From the NCBI RefSeq assembly GCF_000512585.2, contig NC_089241.1, positions 3,490,001 to 3,554,000 of the forward strand: DNA of 64,000 nucleotides. Reading direction: 5' to 3'. The notes beneath the pieces are model-generated. The model searched no databases and had not been told where the DNA came from. It saw only the letters and a program-made list of their open reading frames with translations. The position numbers and the translations under genes were made by a program. This document shows positions 1 through 10,679 of this stretch, in pieces (position 1 is the first letter of the stretch; each line of letters begins with the position of its first letter). Source of the stretch: Kwoniella bestiolae CBS 10118 (Eukaryota; Basidiomycota; Tremellomycetes; Tremellales; Cryptococcaceae).

Positions 1-43
1 ATTCAGCCTTCTTTCAAACTTTTTTACACAGGTACATTCTCAC

Positions 44-2264
44 TCACTTATCGGAACCTTCTTGTGGAATCTTCTCGTCAATGTTCTCCATGTCGTTCAC
101 ACCAGAGTTCCTCTCGGATTCTTCGTTCCAGTACGCGGTGTCGCTCAACTCCTGTTGATCGATCTCATCGGCCATCTCTTCGAAAGCGAGTCGCTTCTCG
201 TCGACTTGAAGGTCCTTCTCTGGGAACACCAGGTAAGAAGCATAGTACAAAGCACCTGCGATGGTCCAAGTCATCACAAACGAGATGTAGAACAGATTCT
301 GGGCGCCGTGGGCGATGTGGACCTTCGTAGGAGCGATGGACCAAGCCAAGGATGGCAGACATGGGAGCAATGCGACAATGGTACAGACAGCTGCACGCAA
401 GTTGATCCCTCTCCAGAACCAGTACCTAGAAGTTGGTGATCCGTCGTAAAGATCGGGCACAGACAGGTTACCTTTTTTGACCAAGTAGTAATCGACCGAC
501 ATGATTGCAGCAACTGCAACTAAATCAGCAAATACTATATAACTAGGTAGGGTAGTCCTACTCACTAGGACTGAGCCAGTAACCGTAGCCACTCTGTGAG
601 AGAACGACCAATTAGCCAGATGCCTGCGAGTCGAGCCAAAACACTATTACTCACCAAGAAAGTCAAGAAGGCTGCCGCATTGTTGAGTAGCTTCCAAGGA
701 ACAATAGCGATTCCCAAGATTGTGCATATTACCTGACCTCGACGGATCGTCATCCAGCGGGGGAACAAGGCAGTCACATCGGAGCCGAAAGGAAGTGAGT
801 TGGTGGCAAGGTTGACAGCAAGGTATGATAAAGCGATAGCTACAGCACATAGGAAGACTCCAAACCGAGCTCCATGATTATCAGGATATTGTTGAAGCAT
901 ATAGTTGAGCACATCCCAAAGGTTCCAGAACGCTGTTCCTGTGATCTTACGACCAGCAGCGGCTACCAGTATACCATAGAGGCAAGGAAGGGCGGAAGCG
1001 ATTGGATATCCGATGAGGGTGGTCTACGTTTCACTCTGAATCAGAAATTTTGCTAGATATACCATCTGTCTACTTACCCATATAGCACTTCCTGGCTTAT
1101 CCGCATATCTCGCCATGTCACCCTGATTGACTGTCAGACTTGAAGCGGTACCTAGACCAGTATTGAACGCTCTCAGGACTAGCCAGATATGTGCGGTGGT
1201 AGAAATTGGCTTGTCGACGGCAATGTACGCGAAAGTTACCCCGTGCGACTTCACGACCCACCAAATGAGGATGGCGTGCATTGCTACAAAAACGAAGATC
1301 GACTTGCCAATGTAGAACCATTTCAGATCACGCGAGTGCACGAACGAGATGCTGATGAACACAATCATGAAAATGAAAACTGTAAAGTGCTAGGTCAGAA
1401 GGCCACACCTGTACGACAAGCTTTGTCCACTTACATGAGAGGAGATCAGGACTCGTGATTGAGGCCGATTTCGGTAGAGGGGGCAGCCTGGCATATGAGG
1501 GGAAGATAGCGGTGAGAGCGACAGTCAGACATCGTCCTCCACTGCCAACAGACGTATCAGCGCTAGTAAGCTGATCTTAGCACAGAAAGATCAAAAAGAT
1601 GCTTACTAATATGAATTGGTCCCATTCCATATGATGCAGACGATTGCACGCATAACAATGGCCATATACGATCCCCACATGCCGTAAGAGGTTCGCGCGA
1701 AGACAGGGAACTATTGAGGCATCAGCTCACTGGTTACACAGGTCAGCCTCCTTGAACTCACTCCTATATGGTACCGGGCAGGTCCACGACCGTTGAGGAC
1801 CTAGAGTGGTCGCGTTATAGGATCAGCATCGATCCAAAGTGATTGGTCGTTCGCATCACAACTCACGACCAAGATGGTGATCAAAATGTGAGATGTTGCA
1901 ATAGCGATATAAGCATCTCGGGGAGCGAGCCCCACATTGATCAGACTGGAGCCTGCGGTCCAAGAGCCCGCGCCAGCTGCGTGGGCAACCCAGAAGGCCA
2001 AAAAAGTCCATTGGGTCCATTTTCGATCTCGAGGGGGTGAAGGTGCAAGATCGACGTTACTCCACTGTTAACAGGTTCTGTTAGTACTGTCGCCACTATA
2101 TGCCACTCTTTAGGCCTGACGTTGTGGGCTTCTCCATAGCTCACCCGTATGTTGTATTTATCATTGTTGACCAACTCGTCGCCTTCTGGTTGAGGCGCTT
2201 CTATGTACCTGATAAAGGCTTGTTTCGATTGAAACGCGTTGTTGAAGTTATCGAGCCAACGCAT
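44..2264 (-). CDS. NCS1-family permease (uracil/allantoin/uridine type)
   Basis: Plasma-membrane nucleobase or ureide:cation symporter of the NCS1 family, Fur branch. The ATG at 2264 opens an N-terminal tail, followed after an intron by the family block AFWVAHAAGAGSW. Later exons carry a QGDMARYADKPGS-like segment (helix 6-7 region), the Fur-type stretch NLATNSLPFGSDVTALFPRW, and IMSVDYYLVKKGNL after helix 10. A charged cytoplasmic tail ends at 44. There are about eight short introns, and the frame appears open throughout. It is divergent from the MFS gene at 2738 and shares its promoter, which carries two CGG-N7-CCG elements and CTTATC sites. Family knowledge gives uracil, uridine, allantoin or related heterocycles as substrates. 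The neighbouring PuuE-type and amidase genes favour a ureide or cyclic amide, but the substrate cannot be read from the sequence. Confidence 0.88.
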
Positions 2265-2432
2265 AACGAATGCAAGATTGCGGGTTAATGGTCTGAATGA
2301 TCAACGATTTCATAAAGTCCATGCATGACAGTGCTAAGATATGAATTATATATACACATTGATAGATACGTGAGGGTCAGATCGTCGTTATCGTCAATCT
2401 TATTTCCCTTATCTTTGGCGACTCAACTGGCT

Positions 2433-2445
2433 CGGAAGCATTCCG
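2433..2445. promoter_or_regulatory. CGG-N7-CCG inverted element (Zn2Cys6-type site)
   Basis: The core CGGAAGCATTCCG lies within the 15-nt palindrome TCGGAA-N3-TTCCGA. It is the type of inverted CGG triplet bound by dimeric Zn2Cys6 regulators. The same 15-nt pattern occurs upstream of the amidase gene at 12096-12110. Confidence 0.55.
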
Positions 2446-2486
2446 AAAATCCGGAACGCAGCCTGTGAGCAAGTATCCTTAACAAC

Positions 2487-2499
2487 CGGAATACCTCCG
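2487..2499. promoter_or_regulatory. Second CGG-N7-CCG element in the same promoter
   Basis: CGG-AATACCT-CCG, spaced exactly like the elements at 2433, 9637 and 12097. One half-site departs from the AA/TT flanks of the best copies, so it may be weaker. Confidence 0.45.
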
Positions 2500-2737
2500 G
2501 ATCACATGAAACGTCTTATCTCGCATCAATTTGGGTGCAATCAGGTCTGACCTGCGACCCTGGAGAAGTATGGATGTCATCCGTGTCGCTACGTGATATC
2601 AGACAGGCCGAATGGGTTCCGGATCATTTGTGGGCCACGTGCGTATTCGCAAGATGGTTATCCCATCTGACCATCTGCATATATCCATAACACAACAGCT
2701 GTTGAACAGGGGAAGGTTGAGTATCGCATTGACAACC

Positions 2738-5049
2738 ATGGCTGGGATAAGAAAGGAAGCTGCTGCTGAGATACCTATCGATGCTGAAAAGCAGCTGGAG
2801 GGACTTCCTCAGCTTCGACAAGAACTGTCGATACAGGACCAGTCTAGTAGAATGTCACACAAGAAAATCCTCATTGTATACTTCGGCATAGGTAAGTCAT
2901 CATCTTCCTGCAGTGTCCTATACGCAAGCTTATTAACACCCCATTTCCAGGACTGGCACTCATCATATCTTTCATGGATCAGACAGCAGTGACAACAGCA
3001 GCACCGACGATTGGAGATGACATAAATGGTTCAGCAAGTATATCATGGTTAGGGACTTCGTATCTTGTTGCCAAGTGAGTAAAGTGGTGACCGAGGTTCA
3101 GCTATGGTCCGGATTCTGAGTCTAGGACCATTCAGTTGCGCGTTCCAGCTAGTCTACGGTCGACTGTCTGACATTTTTGGACGTAAAATGATGCTGCAAG
3201 TCGCCCTTGCTTTTCTTGTTGTCGGGAATCTACTTTGTTCTTTCGCCGAAACACCCGTGCAGTTATACGCATTCCGCGCCATCAGTGGTATCGGAGGAGG
3301 GGGGATCAACAATATAGCGATGGTTATTGTGAGTTCTTGAGATTCCGGTATTGGAAGCTTATCGATATCAGGTATCAGACATCGTTCCACTCGCTGAAAG
3401 GGGGAAATACCAAGGCCTGATTTCCGCCGCGACTTCTCTGGGTAATGCTATCGGACCCTTTGTCGGAGGTGGGCTAGCGGGAATCAATCAATGGAGGTGG
3501 TTGTTTCGGTAAGCGCGTCTCCGTCAGGACCTGCGAAGGAGAGACTCAAAACTGACAACGTCTGCCCCGACAGGGTGATCACCATATTGGGTATCGTCAC
3601 GATGGGAATGATACAAGTGATCATTCCTCTCAAGCCTGTGACCGGCTCTATGTCGCGCAAACTAGTCCAAGTTGATTATCTGGGCGTTTTGATGTCTTCA
3701 GCATCTATCATGCTACTCCTGGTACCCATCTCCGGGGGTGGTGGTACCTTCGCGTGGTCGAGTCCCACTGTGATTACTCTCCTGATTGTCGGTGTCGTGT
3801 GTGGAGTAATATTCATGATCGTTGAGGGAAGGGTAGCGAAATTGCCCATATTGCCATGTAAGCATTTGTCTTCCATACTCAAGCCGTAACCTGACAAGAT
3901 GCAGTACGACTCTTCCGTCTGCGAACACCATGTATCATAAGCTTCCAGTCGTTTTTCATTGGAATGATATACTTCGGGGTGAGTGGACTACTTGTTTGCA
4001 GACCAAGTAGATTACCTGCGCTGACGGAATACGGAACAGAACCTTTTCTATGTCCCGATCTTCTTCCAATACTGTAAAGGATATACGCCCTTACTCTCTG
4101 GTGCTCTGGTTCTTGTCTATACTCTTCCACAAGCTGTTTGGGGTGTGGGAGCGGGATTTTACATCTCAAAAACCAATCACTACAAAAGGATTATCGTGAG
4201 AAAGATCAAACGACTTGGTGGAATATCCACGTGCTGACCAATACATGTTTCAGGCAAGTGGTGCCGCCATCTGGACCTCAGCACTCGGTCTTCAGCTTGT
4301 TTGGAAACCCTCCACACACTTGGGTATTCTACTGGCCTTCTTAGAGATCAACGCTGTGGGAGTCGGCTTCAGCTTGCAGACAAGTGAGTGGTCCGGTCGT
4401 ACGGCATGATTTACATGCCTGTTCCATATAGCCTTGATCGCCGCACTCGCTACGACGTTGCCAAAAGACCGAGCGGTCGTGACGGCATCCCGCAATTTCT
4501 TCAGGACGATGGGAGGAGCCTTCGGGCTGGCTTGTAAGTCTGGATCATCAGGTGAAAGACTTGGCTGGCTCACATGGACCAACAGCGGCTAGCGCCATTT
4601 ATCAAGCAGTGGTTTCATCCAGAATATCAGCAAGCACCCTCTTAACGGAATCGGAAAAGCTCAACCTCCTGGATTCCGCACTGGCGAATCTGTCAGTCTT
4701 GTCCCCAGCAGCGGTAGCTCAAGTACGAAATGCGTACAGTGATGGCCTGCGAATGGTGTTTGTGGCTTTCACAGTTTTCAGTGGGGCGTCCTTGCTCCTA
4801 AGTCTGTGCATCGAGGTGAGTGCTGATCGTGGCAGAATAATTATTATCTCGTGTCATCTCACACTATTTCAGGAGGTTCTCTTCGCCAAAGATGCGCCAG
4901 CCACCGTCGTGGAACCGTTACGATCACAAGATCCACCCACACCCTCTCCTAGCACCGACGAATCTAAGCAGGCGGAATCCGTAAAGTCAGAAGAAGTGCA
5001 AGAAAAGGTTGCGGAAGGAGTGATGAGATCTGGAGAAGTCGCTACGTAG
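2738..5049 (+). CDS. MFS transporter, DHA2 (14-TMS drug:H+ antiporter) type
   Basis: Plasma-membrane proton-coupled efflux or uptake carrier of the major facilitator superfamily. The ATG sits in ACAACCATGG, a good fungal start context. A roughly 45-residue cytoplasmic N-terminus precedes TM1, which has the DHA2 signature MDQTAVTTAAPTIGDDI. Motif A (GRLSDIFGRK) follows, then a GNAIGPFVGGGLAG helix (motif C-like) and QWRWLFR. The C-terminal tail is Pro/Glu-rich (positions 4880-5046). About eight introns splice in frame, for example the junction restoring VANCAFQLVYG. The gene is convergent with the Zn2Cys6 regulator, with only about 77 bp between stops. Substrates of DHA2 proteins range from drugs to toxins and amino acids. 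Here a role in exporting a pathway intermediate or taking up substrate is inference from the cluster. Confidence 0.88.
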
Positions 5050-5126
5050 CTATAGGGCGTGGGTGATTCGCTGAGCTGCATCAAAGAATCCATTCCTCTT
5101 CAAGGCATATCTGCAAATGCATAGCA

Positions 5127-7753
5127 TCATGTCATATATTCCCATAGAGCGTTGTCGAGGTTGAGCCAATCCAGATTGAGGCCATCTCCAGATATTGGCG
5201 GACCGTTGGTGGTCTCTGACGCATTGCCAGTCATCAGTTGACCCAATTCGTCCCTGGACGAAAACCCAAGAAATGGGGTGAGACCAGTAGACACTAGCTG
5301 TGTGGGCTCTGTGGGCTGTTCTGAGTTCATCGTAGCGGCCACCACAAGATCAGTCTAAATCGATAAAAAGGTTATTAAAGCATATGCATGGAAAGCTCTG
5401 CTGCGACCTACGGGAGGGTTTGCAACAATTTCGTCGGATGTAGTGCGGTCATCGCTTGTTTGGTTCTTGAGCGAGTCATACAGTCTAGCAGCGTCATATG
5501 CATTAGTCAGAGTTGTCCAATTACAATATGGTGAACGCTCACCTTGCCAGAGGTTCGAAATTACCATCGAACATGGACGTTATGACCTCTATGACAATGT
5601 CCGCTGACTCTCCCCGAAGCGTTACCTCTGCGAGTAGCTCGTCTGCCATGTATTCGAACATCTCAGAGAAGGGGCGAGCCTCGTTGAAGAGCTGACTGTA
5701 GACCGCCAAAGTGCTTGAACATGCCCGGATTGCCCTCGAGGATACCTTCTTGGAGATCACAGTAGGCGAGATGTGTAAGCTGGTAAATGCTCATGATTTC
5801 TTCAGCCGATCTGACAAGGGAGGGAACAGCATGGTGAATGAGACTGACCAGTACAATAAAGTCGTCCCACATAGAAGAGTATGACATACACTGATCGTTG
5901 TCTGCCTCGTAGCTGGACCTTTATGAACTGTTCTATCGAGCTGATGAACAGGCTGACGTTAGATTCTAAACAGTCGTACCTGAAAGACTTACCTCACAAG
6001 CCTCTGCAGCTGCAGTAGCACACAGACCCAAAGTGGGATCGTTGGGAGACGCTTTTATGATTGAAGGCCGCAACGCCAGTAAGACACATAGAAAATACCG
6101 CCACCTAAATCGATCCTCTGCTTGCATGGGTATGGCAGTATCCTTCTCTTGTCTTGGGATGTTCTGTCTCCACTCTTCCAATTCTTTGAGAAACCCAACG
6201 GTCAACTCACGTGAAGTTTTGGAATTTCTCAACGCTGGTAGAGCCGCATGGATTCGAGAGCGAATGCGATACATTTTGATCGACATTATGGCCGAAGTCA
6301 TATTGGTAAGTCGATCAGATATTCCGCCTTGTGAAGCCAAAGCCAACTTGATTACTTGAGGGTCGGCAACGGTGGTATCGACGTCCGCGGGCATATCTAC
6401 ATCAATCACTTCGTCTGCTATAGACACGGGTCGACCTGAGGCATGCGAGATGAGTCGATCGAAAGTGTATGCCGACCAAAATATCCTTTTCTTCCATTGG
6501 TCTTCCAGATGATCATTCACGATCGGATCCTTCTTATAAACTCCAATCTCTACACAAAGCCTCATTGCCAGCCCGCCAAGAAGCCATAAGGAGAGGCCGG
6601 ATGTCGCTCGAAAGGCGAAAAAGGTGGTGAGTAGTAGGATCCGAGCTGTCATAAGATCATGAGGAGTCGTAACAGTGTCGGAGTATTTCCAGGCCTGCTC
6701 AAAATAAGATTGAGAGGAGTCCAAGCCTGAGGCGGGTTCCAGCTGTATGCCTATGGCGTAGATGCCCCACAAGAAAAAGGCGGCGATCTGATCCTCATAA
6801 GGTGCAGTGATCTTGGTATGAAGGAGTTTATCTCGGTCGGCGTGCCATTTGGATATCTGACCCCAATCAAGAAATGGATAACGACATTGAAGATGGGAAT
6901 AGACGGTATTGATGAGCTTGTTGGCGATGTCGATTGAGGGAATAGCAGGATTGGGGTTTGCAGGCGTGTCTATGGGGGATGTGGGCTGCATGACCGAGCC
7001 GAGATCGGTTGGATGACTATGCGAAGACGGTTTAAACGGTAAACAACTACGGGTTTTTGAGCGCACATTCAGCATACAAACTCAGCAGTGTCTTCAGAGC
7101 CTACCTATGAAGAAGACCGGACAGAGCACCTCGGGACTGTGCAAATGTCCGTGTCTCATAAGGGCCGGACGTCGAATAGCTAGAGCCTTCCGCTTGTGAG
7201 CTGCTTGAAAGTCTGAACGTAATTTCTGGACCGCTTGACACAAAGTGATCACTCAATTCGGGATGGTTGGGCATGATGTCGAAGAGGGCTTTTTCTAACT
7301 TCGCACACCTGTCCTCTAATGCTATTATGTACCTGCCTTACGTGCTGAGCTCCATGTCTCTCCTGAGAGAATAGAGCACTTACTTTGCATATCCAGGTCT
7401 CATGACTATATCTTCGAACACGCAAGCTTCTGAAGATTTCTCGCAAGCCGCGCAGTTGCTATCGAGAGTACTTGAGTACCTGGTCCTCATGAAGGCGACA
7501 TGGAGAGAGTGGGCATCACGACTCACCCTGATGATTCTTCGGTACGATAACACTTGAGCTTTTTGAGCTTACAGCGATTACAGGCATTGATGCATCGATT
7601 TTTGTTGGCGACATCCTTCCTTGATCCCGTCCTTGTTCTTTTGGTTGACTTCGTAAGTGGGGGAGAACTGGATGAGGGATCACCGCCACCATCAAGCTCT
7701 CCAGCACGGCTGACAGGGCTCCACTGATTCTGCGTAGAGACTGTGTGACTCAT
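5127..7753 (-). CDS. Zn2Cys6 fungal-specific transcription factor (cluster regulator candidate)
   Basis: Nuclear DNA-binding regulator. The start at 7753 gives MSHTVSTQNQW. Exon 1 ends in CNRCKLKKLKC, the first half of the binuclear zinc cluster. A short intron (about 7477-7529) separates it from exon 2, which supplies NCAACEKSSEAC, so the C-x2-C-x6-C...C-x2-C-x6-C motif is complete only after splicing. A linker and a YIIALEDRCAKLEKAL dimerisation-type coiled coil follow, as in Ppr1/UaY/Gal4-like factors. The large exon at 5966-7075 carries the PF04082-type middle domain (for example FLWGIYAIGIQLEP and YTFDRLISHASGRP). C-terminal exons end in an acidic WLNLDNALWEYMT tail. The gene lies inside the cluster, next to the transporter and enzyme genes whose promoters have CGG-N7-CCG elements. 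Control of those genes is the natural inference but is unproven. Confidence 0.87.
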
Positions 7754-8078
7754 TGAATGAGCTTGTTGTGAGTCGATAAAATGCGACCACCGAACTGCAA
7801 AGACAGATTGAAAAGCAGAGAACGTTAGCATTGAGAAAAATAGCTCAATTGTGTAGAGATAAGGAAGAAAGAGGGGGACTGAGGCAGATAAGGTCACGTG
7901 ACCTTATCTGGCGAGCCTGGAGCTCATGCATTCTTGGCATGGCGAACGAAGCACGTTATGCTCGTGGTCTACACTCCACCCATGGCAGAGAGACTTTAAT
8001 GACTGTATGCATGCTGACAGCGCTAGCTATAGATGTAGCATCCAGGTCGCATGTGAGGCATTTCATTCGCGGACAGTT
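7754..8078. promoter_or_regulatory. Region upstream of the regulator gene, with 26-bp palindrome
   Basis: This 325-bp gap lies upstream of the regulator and downstream of the deacetylase gene. Its only strong element is the palindrome at 7885-7910. No CGG-N7-CCG pair was found here. Confidence 0.5.
7885..7910. promoter_or_regulatory. 26-bp perfect palindrome: GATAAG / CACGTG / CTTATC
   Basis: A perfect dyad centred between 7897 and 7898. CACGTG (7895-7900) is the centre, extended to GGTCACGTGACC, and GATAAG and CTTATC lie on the two arms. By known specificities, CACGTG is an E-box for bHLH or Cbf1-like factors and GATAAG is bound by nitrogen-regulatory GATA factors. It lies about 130-160 bp upstream of the regulator start codon. 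Confidence 0.65.
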
Positions 8079-9473
8079 TTACTGCGCCAAGTGCTCGCTA
8101 TGTAATTTATACGTAGGCCCGACTTGCTCGTAGGGGTACTTTTCTCTCCAAAAGCTGGCTATCTCTCTTCTGGTACAGACCCAGACGTCAGGCTTGGTAG
8201 CTATGTATGCCATGAATTTACGTAGGCTCTGAATACGTCCGGGCTTACAGACAAATCGGTTGTGCATTGCAATAGTCCTTCGGTTCGATTGGCGGAAGGT
8301 CAGCTTAAAGTCGAGCTCGACACTTTGGACTCACATCATTTTGGCCTGACCTCGTTCTCCTTCGGCATAAAGGGCGTCAAATTCAGCTTTGAGCATCTCA
8401 TACCAATCGTCTGGAGCCGATACACCAGCACCGCCTGCCACGAAGACTGGTTTTGAGATCAGTACAGTGTGTAGCACAGGCAGCCGAGGGAACGAAGGAC
8501 AACTTACAGAGGTGATCATTTGTGCACAATGAGTATGGAATCATCAGCATCCCTTTATCCTCTCCGCCGTAGACCTCGGCATAGGGATCAGGAGCCCAAT
8601 ATGGCTCGTCTCCAGAGTATGTATCGGAGCAGTACAGCAGGGGAACATTACGTTCTCGATGCACCTTCAGCGATTTACACCGAATTAGTTTAAACCATTC
8701 ACTCGCACCCGACCCAGGTAATGCAACTCACGGTAGCCCTACCTAGCTTGATGCTCTGATGACCGCTTCCTACAAACCACCCTGTTGGGACATCTGACAG
8801 GCCAGTAGCAGCTTGGAGTCGATCAAAAGATCTGTGTATGTGAGCCTTGACTTCTTCCAGATTTGTGCCGTGGTTCTGCCATCGGTTGCCATGACAAGCT
8901 ATCTGAAAAGTCGTCATAACTAACTGTCAGCATATCGACTTTGACGTGACTAGGTATGTGTCGGAAACATACCTCGTGCCCATCTTCAACGAGCATCTTC
9001 GGGTACGGTCCTGTCACCTCGAATGCCCTCGCGCATGTCCAGGTAGTCCACTTCCAGCCATATTGACGGAATAGCTTCAGAAGTCGAGGAAGACCTTGAC
9101 GGATACCGTATTCGAACTACATCAAGGAAACGTATAGAATGATCAGCTTTAGGTGAGGGGATTGTGCAGAATGCTTGGACTTACCATATCTTCGACAAGA
9201 CCGTCCCGCTTACCTCCCGTAGTAGCCTTCCGATCATAATGTAGCTCATGTAATGATGGACAAGAGCCGTCGTCCCCATTCCAAGGCGTACTTTCCGCAC
9301 CCCTATAGATGCTGTCAGCATGGTTGTTGGGAGTATTGTGAGGCTAGAACCTACTCCTCGTAGTTCAAAACAAAGGACACTGCAATTTTCTTCCCTCCAG
9401 GCCATACTCCTGGCCGACTTTCAGATCCATATCCGACATAATCACGAGGAGGTAGGTAGTAGTCTGCTGTCAT
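8079..9473 (-). CDS. Polysaccharide-deacetylase-fold hydrolase, PuuE allantoinase-like
   Basis: Predicted cytosolic amidohydrolase of the NodB/polysaccharide-deacetylase fold, PuuE-type branch (metal-independent allantoinase and relatives). It starts at 9473 with MTADYYLPPRDYVGYG. Family blocks run in order: WPGGKKIAVSFVLNYEEGAE, FEYGIRQGLPRLLKLFRQYG, the EDGHEIACHGNRW region, PTGWFVGSG, LLYCSDTYSGDEPYW, MLMIPYSLCTND, YAEGERG, and the terminal TIAMHNRFVCKPGR. The order and end match PuuE proteins, so this copy looks complete. Short introns interrupt most blocks. The second copy at 9862 is divergent and shares its promoter. There is no signal peptide, which argues against a cell-wall chitin deacetylase. 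Allantoinase activity is the family hypothesis; a related ureide or cyclic amide is also possible. Confidence 0.82.
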
Positions 9474-9636
9474 GTTGTTTGAATGAATGCGGAGACAAGC
9501 TTACAAACAGATCTGACGAAGAGCAAGTCAAATAAGGGAGCGTTGCTGCAGCCACCTTGCTTATCCTCCTTATCGCCTGTACACCATTATTCGCGTGATA
9601 CTTCGGAATGAACGACACTCGAAATGGGCAATCAGT

Positions 9637-9649
9637 CGGATAAGTTCCG
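9637..9649. promoter_or_regulatory. CGG-N7-CCG element overlapping GATAAG
   Basis: CGG-ATAAGTT-CCG has the same spacing as the elements at 2433, 2487 and 12097. GATAAG at 9639-9644 lies inside it, so a Zn2Cys6 dimer and a GATA factor would compete or co-operate here. Confidence 0.5.
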
Positions 9650-9687
9650 GTACCTGAGCATTCCGAAACCTGGATACATTAGTATGC

Positions 9688-9701
9688 TCGGATATGACCG
9701 A
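9688..9701. promoter_or_regulatory. TCGG-N6-CCGA element (UaY-like consensus)
   Basis: TCGG-ATATGA-CCGA. This is the consensus form known for the Aspergillus purine-pathway regulator UaY, and Ppr1 also reads CGG-N6-CCG. A single occurrence, so it could be chance. Confidence 0.4.
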
Positions 9702-9861
9702 ATCCTTATCTTTGGTGGTTCAATTCCGGTGTATAGACGGGTCGTCGTCTGACAACCAGAGCTGCAGCAACCTATATCGTCGGGACAATATGCATCAGCT
9801 AAGGTGTATAGAAAGCGTTTCCTTGAAAGCGCAAACTATATCGAGTACTCAATCAAGCAGT

Positions 9862-10679
9862 ATGACCAACGATAGATACACCGAAGAATGGCTCGAGAGG
9901 GAATTCGTGGGATACGGCTTTGACCAGCCGGATCCTCAATGGCCAGGTGGAGGCAAGATTTGCGTCAGCTTCGTTGTTCAGTACTATATGGGAGCAGTGA
10001 GTGTCGAGAAGCTCTTCACAGTCCGCATTGATCTGATGGAATATCTCGTAGGAACTCAACGTGCTTGAAGGGGATCCGACATTTTGCGCAGAATACGTTG
10101 AGATCCCGGCCAAAGCTCCACCGACTGGTATTCGAAATGAAAGTAATGAGATGATGTATGAATACGGCGCCCGGGAAGGAGTTCCCAGATTGCTTGAGAT
10201 ATTCAACAAGTAAGTGAAGTGGGCGTATTCCCAACTCGGGCTGATTTGGCACTTGCAACAGATACAAAATACCAGTCACTTGGAATATCTGTATGTTCAC
10301 GCTGTTCCTTGCGTACTACTATGCGGAACTGTGCCCTTACTGATCCCTCGCTCTCAGTCACTCGGGCACTTGAAAAGGCTCCTTACTGGGTCAAGCCAAT
10401 CCTCGATAGCGCCGCGGAGTTATCATGCGGAGGTCATCGATACAGGGACAACTTCTACGTAGATCCAGCAGAAGAAGACAGGCTTATCGGGAAGAGCATA
10501 GATATTCTGCAGGATCTGACAGGCGACAAGACCCTTCCTAAAGGTCAGTCGCATTCGCCTTGGTTAGACGTTTCTGTAAGCTCACACTGAAATGGTGTGT
10601 AGGATGGCTTGTGGAACGTCGATCAAACTTGTCGACCAAGCTTTACTCTCTGACTCACAAAGAGTTACATCGGTATTGA
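9862..10679 (+). pseudogene. Truncated PuuE-like deacetylase/allantoinase paralog
   Basis: Second PuuE-type copy, divergent from the one at 8079-9473. The ATG at 9862 leads to FVGYGFDQPDPQWPGGGKI, then NVLEGDPTFCAEYVE, YEYGAREGVPRLLEIFNKY, PVTWNISV, EKAPYWVKPILDSAAEL and PKGWLVERRSNLSTKLYS. This tracks the N-terminal half of the family closely. It stops at LTHKELHRY, just where the family continues into the second half with the conserved strands and the C-terminal His/Pro-Gly-Arg block. The missing half is not found nearby. Its last 15 nt overlap the last 15 nt of the truncated amidase on the other strand. It is probably inactive; a retained short product with another role is possible. Introns still splice in frame, suggesting recent damage. 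Confidence 0.7.

Larger units (their letters stand above)
2265..2737. promoter_or_regulatory. Divergent promoter of the permease and MFS genes
   Basis: This 473-bp intergenic region has two inverted CGG triplets with 7-nt spacing (2433-2445 and 2487-2499) and CTTATC GATA-type sites at 2408-2413 and 2515-2520. The block around the first GATA site (CTTATCTTTGG followed by a TCAA element) recurs in the divergent deacetylase promoter near 9704. That suggests common control of the cluster. Confidence 0.6.
9474..9861. promoter_or_regulatory. Divergent promoter of the two PuuE-like genes
   Basis: This 388-bp region has four GATA-core sites (two CTTATC-like at about 9558-9573, GATAAG at 9639-9644, CTTATC near 9705), one CGG-N7-CCG (9637-9649) overlapping a GATA site, and one TCGG-N6-CCGA (9688-9701). 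The CTTATCTTTGG block near 9705 resembles the one at 2408 in the permease/MFS promoter. Confidence 0.6.

Noticed and set aside
8079..10679. PuuE-like pair considered as secreted chitin deacetylases
   Set aside because: No signal peptide, and block order follows PuuE-type proteins, not fungal cell-wall chitin deacetylases.
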